This document shows positions 13,271-26,400 of a stretch of DNA of 64,000 nucleotides, piece by piece. The translations under genes and the position numbers were made by a program. The first letter of the stretch is position 1. Every line of letters starts with the position of its first letter. Under the pieces are notes generated by a model. The model ran no database searches, was not told the DNA's origin, and worked only from the letters and a program-made list of their open reading frames with translations. This stretch comes from Carallia brachiata (Eukaryota; Streptophyta; Magnoliopsida; Malpighiales; Rhizophoraceae): contig JADCRB010000075.1 of the NCBI GenBank assembly GCA_021464245.1, positions 2,595,706 through 2,659,705 of the forward strand, written 5' to 3'.

Positions 13271-13742
13271 AATCACCCCCACCTGTTGAAGCCAACGTCC
13301 TCGTTGGTAGGATTGATAGGTAGTCTTCCACCTGCTTCTCGAACTGCCATAGAGTCACATCTCTTTCCCAGCTCGCCTCATTGTCTGGGGCATTCTTCCA
13401 CTTGACCAAGTACTCAACCCGCCTGTTCTTCTTACTTTGTCCCTGCGTTCGATGGTCCAGAATTCTCTCCACTTCACGTTGGAACTCAATGTTGATTGTA
13501 GAGGGAGCACGTCGTGCTTGTTTCCTTGGAGGCTCATCGCCCGCTTCTTCATGGAAGAGCTTCAAGAAACTCACGTGGAAGGTTGGATGTACCTTCAACC
13601 TTTCTAGGAGTTGCAACCTGTATGCAACATTGCCAACTTTTTTCACCACCGTGAAGGGACCGTCATACTTTGGAACCAGCCCACGATGCACTGTCTTGCT
13701 GCTGATCTTCTTCCAAATTTGGGGAGTAAGTTTCAGCAACAC
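13257..13742 (-). pseudogene. Integrase C-terminus plus chromodomain (Ty3 pol fragment)
   Basis: This is the last part of the element polyprotein. It holds a GPY/F-type integrase tail (VPKYDGPFTVVKKVGNVAYRL) followed by a chromodomain with YLVKWKN and the aromatic residues W/Y/F typical of the fold. Plant chromovirus chromodomains are thought to guide insertion to particular chromatin. An in-frame stop at 13755-13757 separates it from the preceding integrase segment. The C-terminal codons run into the LTR. Confidence 0.85.
13271..13290 (-). other. Polypurine tract of the Ty3 element
   Basis: Immediately inside the 3' LTR, the minus strand reads AACAGGTGGGGGTGATT. It is purine-rich and in the position expected for the plus-strand primer. 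Confidence 0.75.
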
Positions 13743-13754
13743 CTTATCCCCAAC

Positions 13755-15027
13755 TTAGAACTGCACGTCCCTCCTTCCTCGGTCCGCATACTTTTTCATT
13801 CGCCTGGCTGCCTTGTCCAAACTATCCTGGGCCTCCTCTAACCGCTCTTGCTTAGAACGGGCAAACCGGTGGGCTGCCGGGCATCTCCCTCCTGAGCTAG
13901 TCCTGACCACATCATTAGGAGTAAGGGGCTGTTGCCCCATAGCTAGCTCAAAGGGACTCATACCTGTGGAAGAGGACTTGTGAAGATTGTAGCAAAATTG
14001 GGCCGAATCCAACAACTCAAGCCAATTCCTCTGGCTTACCGTCACGTAATGCCGAAGATATTCCTCAAGTAGGCCATTGATCCGTTTCCGTCTGGCCATC
14101 GGTCTGAGGATGGTTAGCAGTAGAGAATTTTAACTCCGAACCCATCATGTTGAATAACGAGGTCCAGAACCTGCCAGTGAAACGAGGATCCCGATCGCTC
14201 ACAATATCTTCAGGTAATCCAAAGTACTTAACTACCTGCTTGTAGAAAAGCTCAGCGGCTGTCTCCGCTTGACATGAAGAAGGGGCAGGAATAAACACCG
14301 CATACTTGGAGAACCGATCTACCACCACCATGACAGATCCCATGCCATCAATCTTCGGGAATCCGCCAATGAAATCCATCGAAACCGACACCCATGGCTT
14401 CGTAGGAATGGGTAGCGGCTGCAACAAACCTGCCTCCTTCTGCCGCTCCGTCTTGTCCTGCTGACAAGTGATGCACGTCTTGACATATGCCTCGACGTCA
14501 TCTTCCATCTTTGGCCAGTAGTAGTTGCGGGACAGCAAGGCCATCATCCTTTCGACACCAGGATGACCAGCCCACTGTGAATCATGAGACTCCCGCAGTA
14601 TTTCCTTCCTAAGGCCTGCACCACTGGGAACATATACACGATTACCCTTGGCATGCAATAAATCATTATCGAGCCAGTATCGCCTTACCACACCCTCCCT
14701 GACTTGCTGTACCACTTGTTGATATGTGGCATCATGTGGGGCCTGCTCCCTGATTTTGTCTAGCAAGTCACTCTGCACTTGAGTGAGGGCAGCAACCGTC
14801 TCTTGCACTTGTCGGCGACTTAGGGCATCTGCCACCTGATTTTGCCTTCCTGGCTTGTGTTCCCAAGTAAAATCATACTCAGCCAAGAACTCCTGCCACC
14901 GCGCCTGCCGTGCAGAAAGCTTCTTCTGAGTTTGAAAGAATGTGTTAGCCACATCGGTCCGAACCACGAACCTGGTACCCAGCAAATACACCCTCCATGT
15001 GCGAAGGCAATGCACCACTGCTAGCAT
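13755..15027 (-). pseudogene. RNase H and integrase region of Ty3 pol, broken
   Basis: From 15027 leftwards the product shows the end of RNase H (WEHKPGRQNQVADALSRR), then the integrase HHCC zinc site (H-x-W-GHPG ... CITCQQ). The DDE core follows, with the first Asp in VSMDFIGGFPK and the second in DIVSDRDPRF, then HPQTDGQTE. The frame breaks around 14065-14099; the integrase continues in another frame to the stop at 13755. A further break at 14945-15027 separates this part from the upstream reverse transcriptase. I infer a non-functional copy as sequenced. Confidence 0.85.
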
Positions 15028-16083
15028 TCCTTCTCGTGCTGAGTATCATTGAGTTTCGGCTCTCATAGGCAATGGGGTGGCCTTCCTGCACCAACACACC
15101 TCCAATGGCTTTGTCCGAGGCATCAGTTAGCACACTGAAAGGCAACTCGAAATCAGGCAACCTCAGGACCGGCTCCGTGGACACCGCTGCCTTCAATTTG
15201 TCAAAGGCTTCTTGGCAATCTGTGGTCCACCTCCAAGGTCTATCCTTCTTGAGTAAGTCTGTCAATGGGGCCACCTTTTTGGAGTAACCCTGCACAAACT
15301 TCCTGTAGTAGTTAGACAAACCAAGAAAGGATCTCAACTCAGACACTTTGGTAGGGGCCTCCCACTCTACTATTGCCTGGACTTTTCTCTCATCCATTTT
15401 AACTTGCCCTCGACTCACCCTATGCCCAAGGAACATAATCTCACGCCGGGCAAACTCACATTTTTCCTTTTTCACATATAATTGGTGCTCTCTCAACCTA
15501 GACAACACCAACCTCAGGTGGGACAAGTGATCCTCCAAGGACTCACTATATACAACAATATCATCCAGATATACAACCACAAAATGATCAATGAAGTCAT
15601 GAAACACATCATTCATTAAATTACAGAAAGTAGCAGGGGCGTTAGTCAAACCGAATGGCATCACCAAGAATTCGTAGGAGCCATAGCGAGTGATGCACGT
15701 GGTTTTCCCCTCATCTCCTTCTGCAATCCTGACTTGCCAATATCCAGACCGCAGATCCAGCTTGGTGAAATACGAGGCTCTCGCCAGCCTGTCAAACAAG
15801 TCTGCTATCAATGGAATAGGGACTTGTTCTTTACCGTCACCTTGTTCAGAGCCCTGTAATCAACACACATCCGCAGGGAGCCATCGTGTTTCCTCTGAAA
15901 CAACACCGGGGCACCGTATGGCGCTTTGGAGGGCTGAATTAGGCCTGCATCCAGCAACTCCGTCAACTGCTTCCTCAGTTCTGCCAACTCTAGCGGACTC
16001 ATGCGATATGAGGCTTGTGCTGGTGGTTTGGAACCGGGCACTAAATCGATCTTGTGGTCAGTGGCACGCCTCGGGGAAGACAC
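14945..16083 (-). pseudogene. Reverse transcriptase and RNase H start of Ty3 pol, broken
   Basis: The palm/finger motifs of Ty3 reverse transcriptase are present: [20 protein letters not shown] (15808-16083 frame), [28 protein letters not shown], the catalytic box [11 protein letters not shown], and [12 protein letters not shown]. The beginning of RNase H with [11 protein letters not shown] follows. The reading frame changes near 15810-15830, so the polymerase is split over two frames. There is another break from the protease near 16060-16080. Confidence 0.88.
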
Positions 16084-16685
16084 TTGGGGAGTTCAGGAGG
16101 CATCACATCAGTGAACTTCCCCAACAGATCCGCCACACTGTCAGGCACCTCCGCAACAATACCTTCTTTGATCTCCATCAAAGCCGCAAGGTAGGTGACT
16201 TCTCCCTTTTTCAGCCCATGCTTCACCTGCATAGCTGATAGCATACCACCCGACTTCCCACCAATACTGGAAGAGGGAGTGAACGTTCCAGCAACGAAAC
16301 ATGGATGATCCTCATGCATGATCATGAGACCACCCAAGTGAGGCAACAGAGCAACTTTTGCGCTCACAAAGAAATCAACTCCCAGTATGATATCAAAATC
16401 ATCTAACGGAACCACAGTGAAGTTAAGCTTACCAGACCAATTGCCCATAGTTACCTCCACTCCTAGTGCCGTGCCAAGCACCTCCCGGGCTGCCGAATTG
16501 ACTGCCTTCATTCGACTCCCTGTCTTGGTGACTTTCAGACCCAGTGACGCCACCATCCTCTCAGCAACAAAGTTGTGGGTAGCACCAGTGTCAGCCATCG
16601 CCATCAACTCCTTATTACTGAGCCCGATCTTTACATACATCAAGCCGGATTGTGGGGCACGTCCAGCTTGCACAGCACTCACCAA
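16041..16685 (-). pseudogene. Retroviral-type aspartic protease of Ty3 pol
   Basis: The single-lobe aspartic protease has its active site in AMADTGATHNFV (DTGA triad, about residues 30-41 of the frame) and a later hydrophobic ILGVDFF segment, as in Ty3 proteases. It would process the gag-pol polyprotein. The C-terminal end reads into a frame break before the reverse transcriptase. Confidence 0.85.
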
Positions 16686-17671
16686 CTGCAGAGGATTGAC
16701 ACGAGAGGGCCAACATCGTCCGAGAGGCCACTCTCCTCAGCAACTATGGCACTTAACTTCTCCCGCTTCGGGCACTCCTTAGCCCTGTGTGGTCCATTAC
16801 ATATGAAATCCCGAGTTAGTTTTGCCTTTACCTTGTTCTTGGTAGACGGCTTTGCCTTTATCCTTGCCGCCACCGTTGTGCTTATCTTTCTTGCCTTCCT
16901 TCTTCTTCTTGCCCTTGTCTTTGGGCTGCTTCCCAGCATCAGAATCAGAGACTTGTTGATCCGAAAATCAACTAAACCATCAGCCGCAGCCATCGCTGAA
17001 GGAAGGTCCTTCACACCTTGCCTTCTAAGCTCGAGTTGAGCCCAGGGTTGAAGACCGGATAAGAAGTTGAAAAGCTTGTCTTCATCCGACATGTTGCGGA
17101 TGTCAAGCATCAAGGAACTGAATTCCTTCACGTAGTCACGCACCGTACCACTCTGCTTCAACTTCTTCAAGGATTCCCTCGCAACCCATGACGTGTTGCA
17201 GGGTAAGAACTGGTCTTTTAACTCCTTCTTTAGGCTCTCCCACGTCTCGATCTTAGGCCTGCCCGCACTTGCATCGTCATCCAACCGAGTTCGCCACCAC
17301 AGCTTGGCGTCCTTGGCTAGATACATGCTGGTCAGATTGACCTTCTCGTCGTCTGGCACTCGGGCAGCTTTGAAGTACTGCTCCATATCCCACAGAAAAT
17401 TCTCAATCTCTTTGGCATCCCTCGCTCCCTCGAAGGCTTTAGGCTCTGGCACCTTCATCTTGGTCGAGCCCTCCATCACCCTCCGCTTGGTTGAGAGGCC
17501 ACAGCCTTCTTGAGGATGGCTATTTCTGCTGCCATTCCTCAAGCCGAAAAGCTGTGTTTGAAGAGGCACCACCTCTTGTTGCCGCTGCAGATCGATTATG
17601 TACTGCTCATGGAGCGCCAATGTCTGGAACACGGTGAAATTTATCCTCTGGAAGATCACCGAGTACCTCAA
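16679..17671 (-). pseudogene. Gag (capsid/nucleocapsid) of Ty3 element
   Basis: The product contains the plant retrotransposon gag region (ENFLWDMEQYFKAARV ... AKLWWRTR ... LKDQFLPCNT ... ETWESLKKELKDQF) that forms the particle. It ends with a CCHC-like knuckle, FICNGPHRAKECPKR, whose first cysteine position reads Asp. The loss of that cysteine suggests a damaged nucleic-acid-binding knuckle. The frame itself is open over about 330 codons. Confidence 0.85.
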
Positions 17672-17739
17672 AGAGTTTGGCTACACGCTCACGTACAAGC
17701 ATCAAGACCCGAACCACCTGCCATTGGTCGAACCTTTAT

Positions 17740-17751
17740 GCTCTGATACCA
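17740..17751 (-). other. Primer binding site, initiator tRNA-Met type
   Basis: On the minus strand TGGTATCAGAGC lies two bases after the 5' LTR. This is the usual plant LTR-retrotransposon primer site complementary to the 3' end of initiator tRNA-Met. Confidence 0.93.
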
Positions 17752-17753
17752 GC

Positions 17754-18612
17754 TGTCACACGGCTAATTTTCTCACTCAAAATTACGCCTTGTGATGGCA
17801 CTAAGTCACACTTAGTCTCAGCCAACCGCACACACAATGATTTGCACAATAGAACTTTATAAGTAAGGCACACAACTCACACACTCGAAAGAGACACAAG
17901 AGCATATACGGGAACCTTTCCCAACCTTTTATTACTTAACTCAAGCAATACAAAGGAACAATCACCTGAACTCTCAACAGTGTTTCACTCTTTCTCTCTG
18001 AGTGGTTTCTCTTTCACTGAGTACAAATGACAACCCATAGGGTCTATATATAGCTGACACCCCCAGCTATCTAGGTCTTGGAGATAAACATTATCTCCCC
18101 ACGATCTCTATCGTGGCTGATAATCCTCATCTTCCCACGTTCTCATCCATGACTCGATCCTGATAAGCCTTATCTCCCACGATCATCCATCACTTGATCT
18201 CGATAAGTCTTATCTACCCACGATCATTTGCCATGCAAAATCTGATGAGCATTATCTCGATGCTTGGCCACCCGGATAGAGTCACACTCGCAAGTTCCCA
18301 AGTTCCACACGTCGTAGGAGACTCGGTGCCATGTAGTGCCATGCAGATTTGGCCAAGACTCAGTCTTGTGTTCTGAGCCCATTGGCCCAAGCCCATGGCC
18401 CATCTGATGGAGCCCACGAACATTTGGTCCAGCATCCTTTGTCCAACCCAAGTCTTGGTCTATACTGGGACCCGCATGTAGGCCCGTACCTGCGCTGACT
18501 CTCTCAGCTTTCACCTTATTTCAAGGAGTGCCCAGCCACTCTAAAGTCCCATGCTAGGAATTGGCTCAAGGTGCCGCCAACTCCTACATGCTAAGTGTTC
18601 AAGGGGCTAACA
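17754..18612 (-). repeat. 5' LTR of the Ty3 element (right copy)
   Basis: This 859-bp repeat matches 12402-13270 with about 29 substitutions by hand count. Most are C/T or G/A changes, the usual trace of deamination at methylated cytosines. Confidence 0.93.
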
Positions 18613-18617
18613 CCTAG
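18613..18617. repeat. Right target-site duplication of Ty3 element (cctag)
   Basis: This is the second copy of cctag, directly after the right LTR. The sequence then resumes the unit A non-coding sequence (cttcaatcaattc), matching unit B at 29404 onward. Confidence 0.9.
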
Positions 18618-21600
18618 CTTCAATCAATTCTTTTTTTTTTTTTCCTCTTCTCCTTCCAAGTTGTAAAGTATTTCTATTTGAACATCGCCTTAGGAAAAAT
18701 TATTGTCATTTTGCTAATTTGTTTCCGGAAACTTCGTGTTATAAGGAAGTTTGTCAATTGTGATATCACAATCTGTTTTGCCTAGTCATATTGCACGAAG
18801 GTTTGATTGAGAAGAAAACTATGTCGTTCTTCAATAAAACATATATTTGTTTTCAACTGTATGAATAATACTTGACTAAAGATAGTCAGAAAATCAACTC
18901 AAAATTTATTTAAAATAATATAAGTATAATACCATTTTAGATTTTATGTAAATTAAAAATAATATATAAAATAGAAATCGACATCAACATAATATCATTT
19001 TAGTTAAATTCTAACTAAATTTTTTTGACCATATGCAAACCTTGTAACACTTGACTTCTCCTTCTCAATTTCCTTGTTGTTTTCAACCAGTAATCCTCAT
19101 GGTAATGGTTAAATACAAATAGAAAGGGCCCCAAAGGTCCAATCAGTTAATAATTACAGTGTGAGTAATGATATTCATTCCAACTAAATATTATGAATTG
19201 TACCAAATATATTAAAAATGAAAGAAAATTAAATTAAATTAAGAAAGATTGTATTTAATAATTTTCTCTCATTACTTTTTAATTTTAACTCTTTCCTTAT
19301 AAATGGATTTGAAATGTTTAATTATGATATTAATTTGGAATAAATAGCATTACTCTTATAATGTTCATACTTGGGTCAATGTAACGTGAATCTTGTTTTT
19401 TGCGTTCATGCTATCAAAGTCTTGCAAAGTAAATAGTAACACAAATTGAGTTTGAGCAGGAGGGTTTGCCAACTCGGCAAAGGAATCTTTGGGTTTTATT
19501 TTTTATTTTATTTTATTTTTTGATGTGGCGGAGTTTAAACTCCTGTTACTTACTCTCTTTCAATTTGAACGGTGCCCGCTATCTATAAACATGGGTTGGA
19601 GTACTTACACTTTGTATAGTGTCCTTTAACCCATTTTTTCAGGTTTTTTTTAATAATTAACTAATTAATAATTAATTATTTCTTGTTTAAAAAAAAAGTT
19701 TCACGGTTTCATACAATAAACTTAATGACCTAAAGGGCCAAGCAAAGGTTTCAAAATGATTGTGGACTCAAAAAAATTGATTCTTTCATCTAAAAATAGA
19801 AAAAGATAAATTGAGTATTTGATTAATGAGTAACACTATAAGAGTTTAAATAAGTAGTAACAAATAGTTATATAATCTTATAACAGTTTTGACAGTTTAT
19901 TAATTTTTTATTTTTTATGAATTTAATTATATAATAATTTATATCATTTTATAATTACTTTAAAATTATCTTAAGTAAAACAACCAAATTTTTTTCTTGA
20001 TTAATTTATAATGATTCTGGGATCATAATTGTACTATATCTTAATTAACTATATTTTGGCTGACACACATGCTGCCCCATAATCTTTCGTGAGTCATGCA
20101 GAAGATGATAAAGAGAATATTTCAACGATTGATGAGACATTATGTTGGTTAATTGACTTATCTATTAAACACACATGCCATTTGCATAACGAAACTCTCG
20201 TGTAAAATATCTCTCTATAGAATTTGGTTTCCCCTTCCTATTTTTTGGTGTAAGGAGAATGGGAAAGATTTGACTTTTAAAATTTTTCAAAGGTTTTCCT
20301 TAGTTGTGTTGGTTAATATGGATTATAGGAACAAAAACAAAAGAAGAAAAAGAATTTTGTGGACTATCAAAAATGTGGCGGCCACCTCTTTATCATGAAG
20401 CTTGATTTAGTTTTCAAATTACCATAGCTTGAAACTGCAAGTCATGTTTTCTTCATCGCCTGATGTTTTTGAGGCCTATTAGCATAAAGTCTTGGGCTTC
20501 ATTATATTACTGTGGGTGTCGTGGTGTAAACAAGACACTCATAAAATAAATACTATTATTTTTTTTGTCTTTTAGAAAAATTATTGAATTATGAGTTATA
20601 TAATTAAAATAATTTTTTTTCTTTCAAGATTAAAACTTGATGCCTCCAAAATAAAAATATAAATTTTAACTACATCCCTTAAATGGCAGATAAACACTAT
20701 TATAATTGTTCATTGCAGCTATGTAGTGTCATTATTAGTTATAATCACGTATTGAACAACTATAATTTGTAATTGATGCTGGTCCCATCAAAGTATCTGC
20801 ATCCATCTAACATTTTTCGGAGTAATAAACCAAAAAATAGTAAAGAAAGGAGTTCCACGCTTTTGTCAGGATTATAGTAACATGGCATTAATATTGCACA
20901 AACGTTTATGATCATATCAAGAAACAACAAATATTACTAAAATGGACGAAAAAACAGGCTAACAAAATAAAAATGTTATAAAATATATTAATCTCTACCA
21001 AGATGGTAGACACAAACGATGAGAGCCCATGAAAGTCAATAATCGTCATAAATTTATGAAGGCAAGGGGGATCTTTTAGCATTAATAAATTAATTAACAC
21101 CAAGACCTAGCTAGCTAGAAGACCATAAAACACACTGAAACCCTAAAATAATGATCTCAATTGACTATATAATGCTGACAGATAGCCTAACTTCACTTTG
21201 TTTAGTGTTTTTGCTTGATTTGGCAAAACTTTGGCAGTTATAAGTTCATATTTATATAAAATGTAGAGAAATTGTTAGTTTCATCTCGAAAGTACAAATT
21301 GGGCTGTATTAATTTCCCAATTTCGTAAAATTCAGAGTAAAAACTTTTGTTTGGCCCGGTCGAATTAGAGAAAAGAGAGCTAACTATGAATAAGATATAA
21401 CTTTCGAACAAATAAACTAGGTAATTATTCGGTGTTAGATTGACAAAATGAAAATATTCTTGTCTTATTATTTAATAGTTAATTTAGTTAGCCTACTGAC
21501 GTAGCTTTTAGTTTGACATAATTGATAATCAGCTTTTGTCTAAACAAAAAATTAGGGTAGATCAAGTATGGTAGTGAAAATTAGCTGCAACACAAAAAAA

Positions 21601-21788
21601 AAAAAAACAAGTTAGATCCATATAGACAAGATGTTTACACGTAATGAACTTGTGATTTTCAAATTACAACGAAGTAATTTTTTTATTATATCAAAGTAGT
21701 ATTTCTATTATATCAAAGTTTGCTTTAAATTAGTTAGATAGATAACATGAAATATTTTATAATGTTTTAATCATATTTTTTTAATCAA

Positions 21789-22087
21789 CGTCCACCTAGG
21801 TGCGGAGTGTTCTGTTATAAGCAGATTTGGTCAACCGAATTAGATCTAATTAACTACTTGTGGTCGAGCAAGTTTAATCATTGGTCGTTTTGTATCATTG
21901 GAAGAAGAACGTGTCTTTATGCGCTATATACCCTGATTGCGAAAGGCCAGTTTGACCTTAATTGTTGTAGGATTTTACAGTTGTGTTCATCTCCTGCTAT
22001 ACGCAAGTATTCTCAACGCTTATGTATCGGTCCTGTGTACTATTTCGATGAATATTAATACAGCGATTTGAGTGTATAAAAAAAAAA
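21789..22087 (+). mobile_element. 5'-truncated LINE 3' end with poly(A)
   Basis: A 299-bp insert is present here and absent from the matching place in unit B (about 35408). It is flanked by 9-bp duplications tttaatcaa (21780-21788 and 22088-22096) and ends in a poly(A) run, the hallmarks of LINE-type target-primed insertion. The open frame 21807-22058 encodes only a truncated tail with no domain I recognise. Confidence 0.8.
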
Positions 22088-24613
22088 TTTAATCAAGAGA
22101 GCACAATGAATGAGGCTAAGAATATTTTGGAGCAAAAAAATCAAAGTCTCAAAGACAATGCCAAGGCATGTCTCTGGGCAGAGCAAATTCAAGTTTGCGG
22201 CCGCCGCAGGACCATTCAACGCGTGTATTGTTGAAAATTGAAACAAACACTGGCAATATTTGACGACCATGCATCCATTTCTCTTTGCTTAATTTCTTGC
22301 TCTTCAATATTACAACAACCCTTTCTTGTTTTTTCTTGGTATTGTTGTCACGTTATATCATAGATCAATATTTCGTGCAGCTGTATTTTCTGTTGAGTCT
22401 ATCACGTGTCAGAAAAAGTTAAGTCAATCACTTGTCCCATCAGAGACAACTTTATCAACAATCTTTTTAGGTGCAAGCAAGCCGTCGACCCATGAACAGT
22501 GACAAATGACAGTATATGTAGCGATGATTGACTAAACAATAGCAGTGATCTGCATAATCACAACTAATGATAAACAGCATAACGTGCAATTGTCGTTCAT
22601 AAAAGGTAAAAATTGGTCGGTAGATGAAGTTTTGAAACTACATCTATAATTCTTTATTTTATGTAATTATGATTATTTTTTATATAATTATAACGATAAA
22701 AAATAATATAAAAAATATTATTTTTTTATTTTATATTTTTTTAATTATAATTAAATAAATAATAATCGTGATTGCACAAAATTAACACGTATAAACCCAA
22801 TTTGGCAACTTATATCTACGGAACCCTTCCTAAAATTGCTGCGCCTCTGTCTTGCTTTTATGAAGAGAAATTCGTCTCCATAAACCAATAACAATAACCA
22901 ATTAAATTTTTAGCTACAGAAGATGGTCAAAAAAAAAAAAAAAAGCTTCAAAAGAATCTTGAAAAGCAGGTGGGTCAGACATTCATGCTTCAATGATGTG
23001 TACTGGAAAATTGATACCAACAGAAGAAAAAAACAAACGAAGGACAAAAAAAAAAAAGAGGCAGCATTTTCTTTCGCCGACTTTTTATTCCTTCCACATT
23101 CTTTTCTCTTTCGATAGGTAGTTGTTACGTAGGAAGCTTACACCATGCCATTTTGGTTCTAATATCTGACATACCATGTGGGATTTGGACCCATTTGGTA
23201 CATCGCTTCATCTTGACATAGCTGCTTATTGGAAGAAAGAATTTACTTTTTTATTTTTTGTCATGATCTTCTTATGGTGTATTGTGATTTTATGTCCACA
23301 AAAACACAAAGTAACAAGATGGTTAGAACATTTTTCATGTCAAGTAGTAAGTAGTAGAGTAAGTTTAACCTCGTAATTTAATTCTGACAAGATTTAAATC
23401 AGTAATTTTTTATATAAATTCGAATTTTTTTAACTAGTTGAGCTACACTTGAAGCAGTTGAAAGAATTGACCTTAATTGTGAACCAAACTAATGCTTGAA
23501 ATAGCTTTGGTACCATTTTTTTCAAATTGATTGAGAAATTTTCGTGAAAAACGTTGAAACTTTATTCCATTCCAGCACCACCATTAACGGAGCATCTTGG
23601 TTCAACTGCTGCACAAAGGAGACGCGTATAATCACAGTTAAATGCAGTTTTATCCCTCAATAACGACAAAGAAAAGTTTACCAGTCAGTTTTTAGTTTCC
23701 TTTCAAGGAGATAAGAATTTGAAGAGTCCTACATGTTTAGTCACTTTCATCTGCGAAGAATTTGATTACATTTCACATTCCACAATTGATTTGATAAACT
23801 CGAGCACCACATCATGCCATCGTAACATTAATATGTGCATTTGTCCTTTATCATCAACGGTGAAATTAACTATAATTATACATCGAAAAGTCTAAAAAAA
23901 TTTAACAAATTATTATAATAATTTTAAAGTATGACACGTCTTAAAAGATATTTTTTTGTTATTCTACAACTTATATTGTAATTATTATTATTATGATTTT
24001 ATGACTTATTTAAAGTATTTTAGATTAATTAAGAGATTTTAAGATATTATTTGAGAATTTTTTTAGGCTTAAGTTTAAGAATTTAATAATATTGTTGATT
24101 TAGTATTCTTTCTTGTTTTTACTGGGTCATTAAGTTTGCTTGGTTAGTATGTTTAAAAATTATTATAAATAGAATTCTAGATTTTTTATTTCAACCAATT
24201 GAATAAATAATATAAAAATTCTCTTTTAAGTTCATTTTTCTTTAGGATTTTAGAAACTCCTTAAAAACTCAATTTAAATATTGGCAGTTGTTTATCCTAT
24301 CTTCTGCACTTTTGTCTTGCATATCACATTCAGCATTTAAAGTAAATTTATTTTTTATTTTTTATTTTTTAAAATTTAATTATTAAACAATTTATATTAT
24401 TTTATTATTATTTTATTAATATTTAAATATTATTATTTAGTGTGAATGACAGGTTAATGTAACTTTTCCGTTTCGTCCGATGAAAGGACAGCAGATAGTG
24501 TGTGGGTCCATTTTCATACGTTGGGCTGTCTTTGTCCCTTCAGACATCAATCATGCTCCCCAAAAGAGAAATTACAAAGCTTAAACATCTGTAGGACTTT
24601 TGTGGTAGTTTTT

Positions 24614-24948
24614 GGGTCATATTTAGCGTGCGAAAGGAAATAATAAGAAAAAAAAAATTATTTTTTTTATTTTTTTACATCACTTTAAATAATTTTTTTT
24701 GTTATTTTTTTCTCATGAATTATTATTCATATTTTTTTTATTATACTTTTTTTCTCTCATCTTTTTCTATGACTCCAAATAATTTTATTTTCTCTTCGCT
24801 TTTTCTCTCATAAATTACTATTTACTTTTTCTTTCACTTACTTTCTTCTAACTTTCTTTCAGTCCAAATAACTTTATTTTCTTTCTACTATCCTTCATTT
24901 TCTCCTCCTTTCCCCTCATTTTTTTTTCACTCCAAACACACTCTTACA
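24614..24948. mobile_element. Small MITE-like insertion specific to unit A
   Basis: Unit B (near 43080) lacks this segment. The left end GGGTCATATTTAGCGTG and the reverse complement of the right end (GAGTGTGTTTGGAGTG) are imperfect terminal inverted repeats. The interior is a T-rich and A-rich low-complexity sequence without coding potential. I could not define the target duplication, so the superfamily is open. Confidence 0.5.
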
Positions 24949-25615
24949 GGTAAATTTTCCCTTTATTTTGGATAAAAATATAAAGCTAGTGGAAAAACTG
25001 ATCAATTGCACCCGCCAAAGCAAGTGACCAAAGCAGTGTTCTCCAAGACTTCTGGTACAATAATAATGGTTTTGGTCCGGCTACAAGAAGCCAGTTCTCG
25101 TAATCCGGTAGAGATGCCGTCAACGATTGTATGTACATTTGATTTTAATTATTGCTTAACCATATGCACATCACATTTATAAAAAAAAAAAAAAAAGGTA
25201 TAAATTCCTTGCAAAACTCGCAACCTCTCTCTCACAAAAGGTGTCCCTATTCAGTTATTTTTTGCACATCTCTAATTTTTTCCTAATGGTTTTTTACCAT
25301 AATTTGGAAAAAAGAAAATCATAAATAATAAAAACTTTGATTCTGTGGTTGCCAGGAGTATTTGACCATAAATCTCTAAAAACCATTGAACGTATGTTCC
25401 AAGGAAGATCCAATCCATCTGGGTCTTTGTCTATTCTCTATTGTCCTGGAACATTGGTCGGAACTCAATTAATCACATGAAGATTGAGATATGCAGTTAC
25501 AAGTGTTCTCTTTTTTTTTTTTTTTTTTTGCAAAAAAAAACCCTTAAAGTTCTGCTGCCACTGACAACCAATATTTTTACTAGGAAAACATGAAATAAAA
25601 GTGATGTATGTAATT

Positions 25616-26400
25616 GAAAATAAATAAACAAATAGTATGAATATTATTTTAATAATATAAAAAATGAGTTAATAAAAAATAAGAAAAAAAATTGATGAAG
25701 TTATACTATTTTCTTTTGTAATTGCATTCAGTTATGTCTATCACTACTGTATCTATATAATTGCTTCTTTTTTCTTTTTTCAAATTGGAAAAACCTTGGT
25801 GGCTGTCCCTTAGGTAGCTGTTTCGGCAGCTGTCATATACGATACAACAGATAAAATATATGATACTAAAACAAAATTATATGACATGTTCAAAAAAAAT
25901 ACGACATGCGTAACTAACCATTAAAATTTTTTTTTTTGTTAATGGTTAATTACACGTGTCATATATGATGAGTATAACTAATCATATAATTTCTTTAACG
26001 CATCGTATATTTTACTTATTGTATCAGATATGATAGTCACAAAACAGCTACTTAATGACAGTCATATAGTGGTGTCTTTCCAAATTATGGGTGTTTTTAG
26101 TCTTTGAATAAAAAGATATTTGACATAAATACATAAACACTTTTTTTTTTAATGCAAGAGTCACGTCAATTTATAAATAAATAGTATGAATATTATTTTA
26201 ATAATGTAAAAAATGAGTTAATAAAAGATAAGAAAAAAAATGATGAAGTTATACTATTTTCTTTTGTAATTGTATTCAGTTATGTCGATCTTTTCTGTAT
26301 CTATGTAATTACTTTTTTTTTTTTCCAAATATGGGTGTTTTTAGTCTCTGAATAAAGAGATATTTGACATTAACACATGGACACTTTTTTTTTTAATGCA
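25616..26400. repeat. Local direct repeats upstream of GRAS gene
   Basis: A block of about 150 bp beginning aaacaaatagtatgaat (25627) recurs at about 26180. A second block beginning atgggtgtttttagtc (26088) recurs at about 26330. The copies differ by a few bases. These lie in the distal promoter region of the intact GRAS gene; unit B has lost most of the segment. Confidence 0.75.

Larger units (their letters stand above)
12402..18612 (-). mobile_element. Ty3/gypsy LTR retrotransposon with chromodomain (chromovirus)
   Basis: This is a 6,211-bp element with two LTRs of about 0.86 kb beginning TG and ending CA, 5-bp cctag target duplications, a tRNA-iMet-type primer site and a polypurine tract. 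Gene order on the minus strand is gag, protease, reverse transcriptase, RNase H, integrase, chromodomain, which defines a Ty3 chromovirus. Reading frames are interrupted at several points in pol, so this copy is probably not autonomous as sequenced. Unit B carries the empty site at 29399-29403, so insertion followed the tandem duplication. By hand I count about 29 substitutions and one 10-bp indel between the LTRs (about 3.4%). Confidence 0.95.

Noticed and set aside
22923..23117. Lys-rich 64-codon frame
   Set aside because: It is made of A-runs; the matching place in unit B (41373-41500) does not keep the frame.
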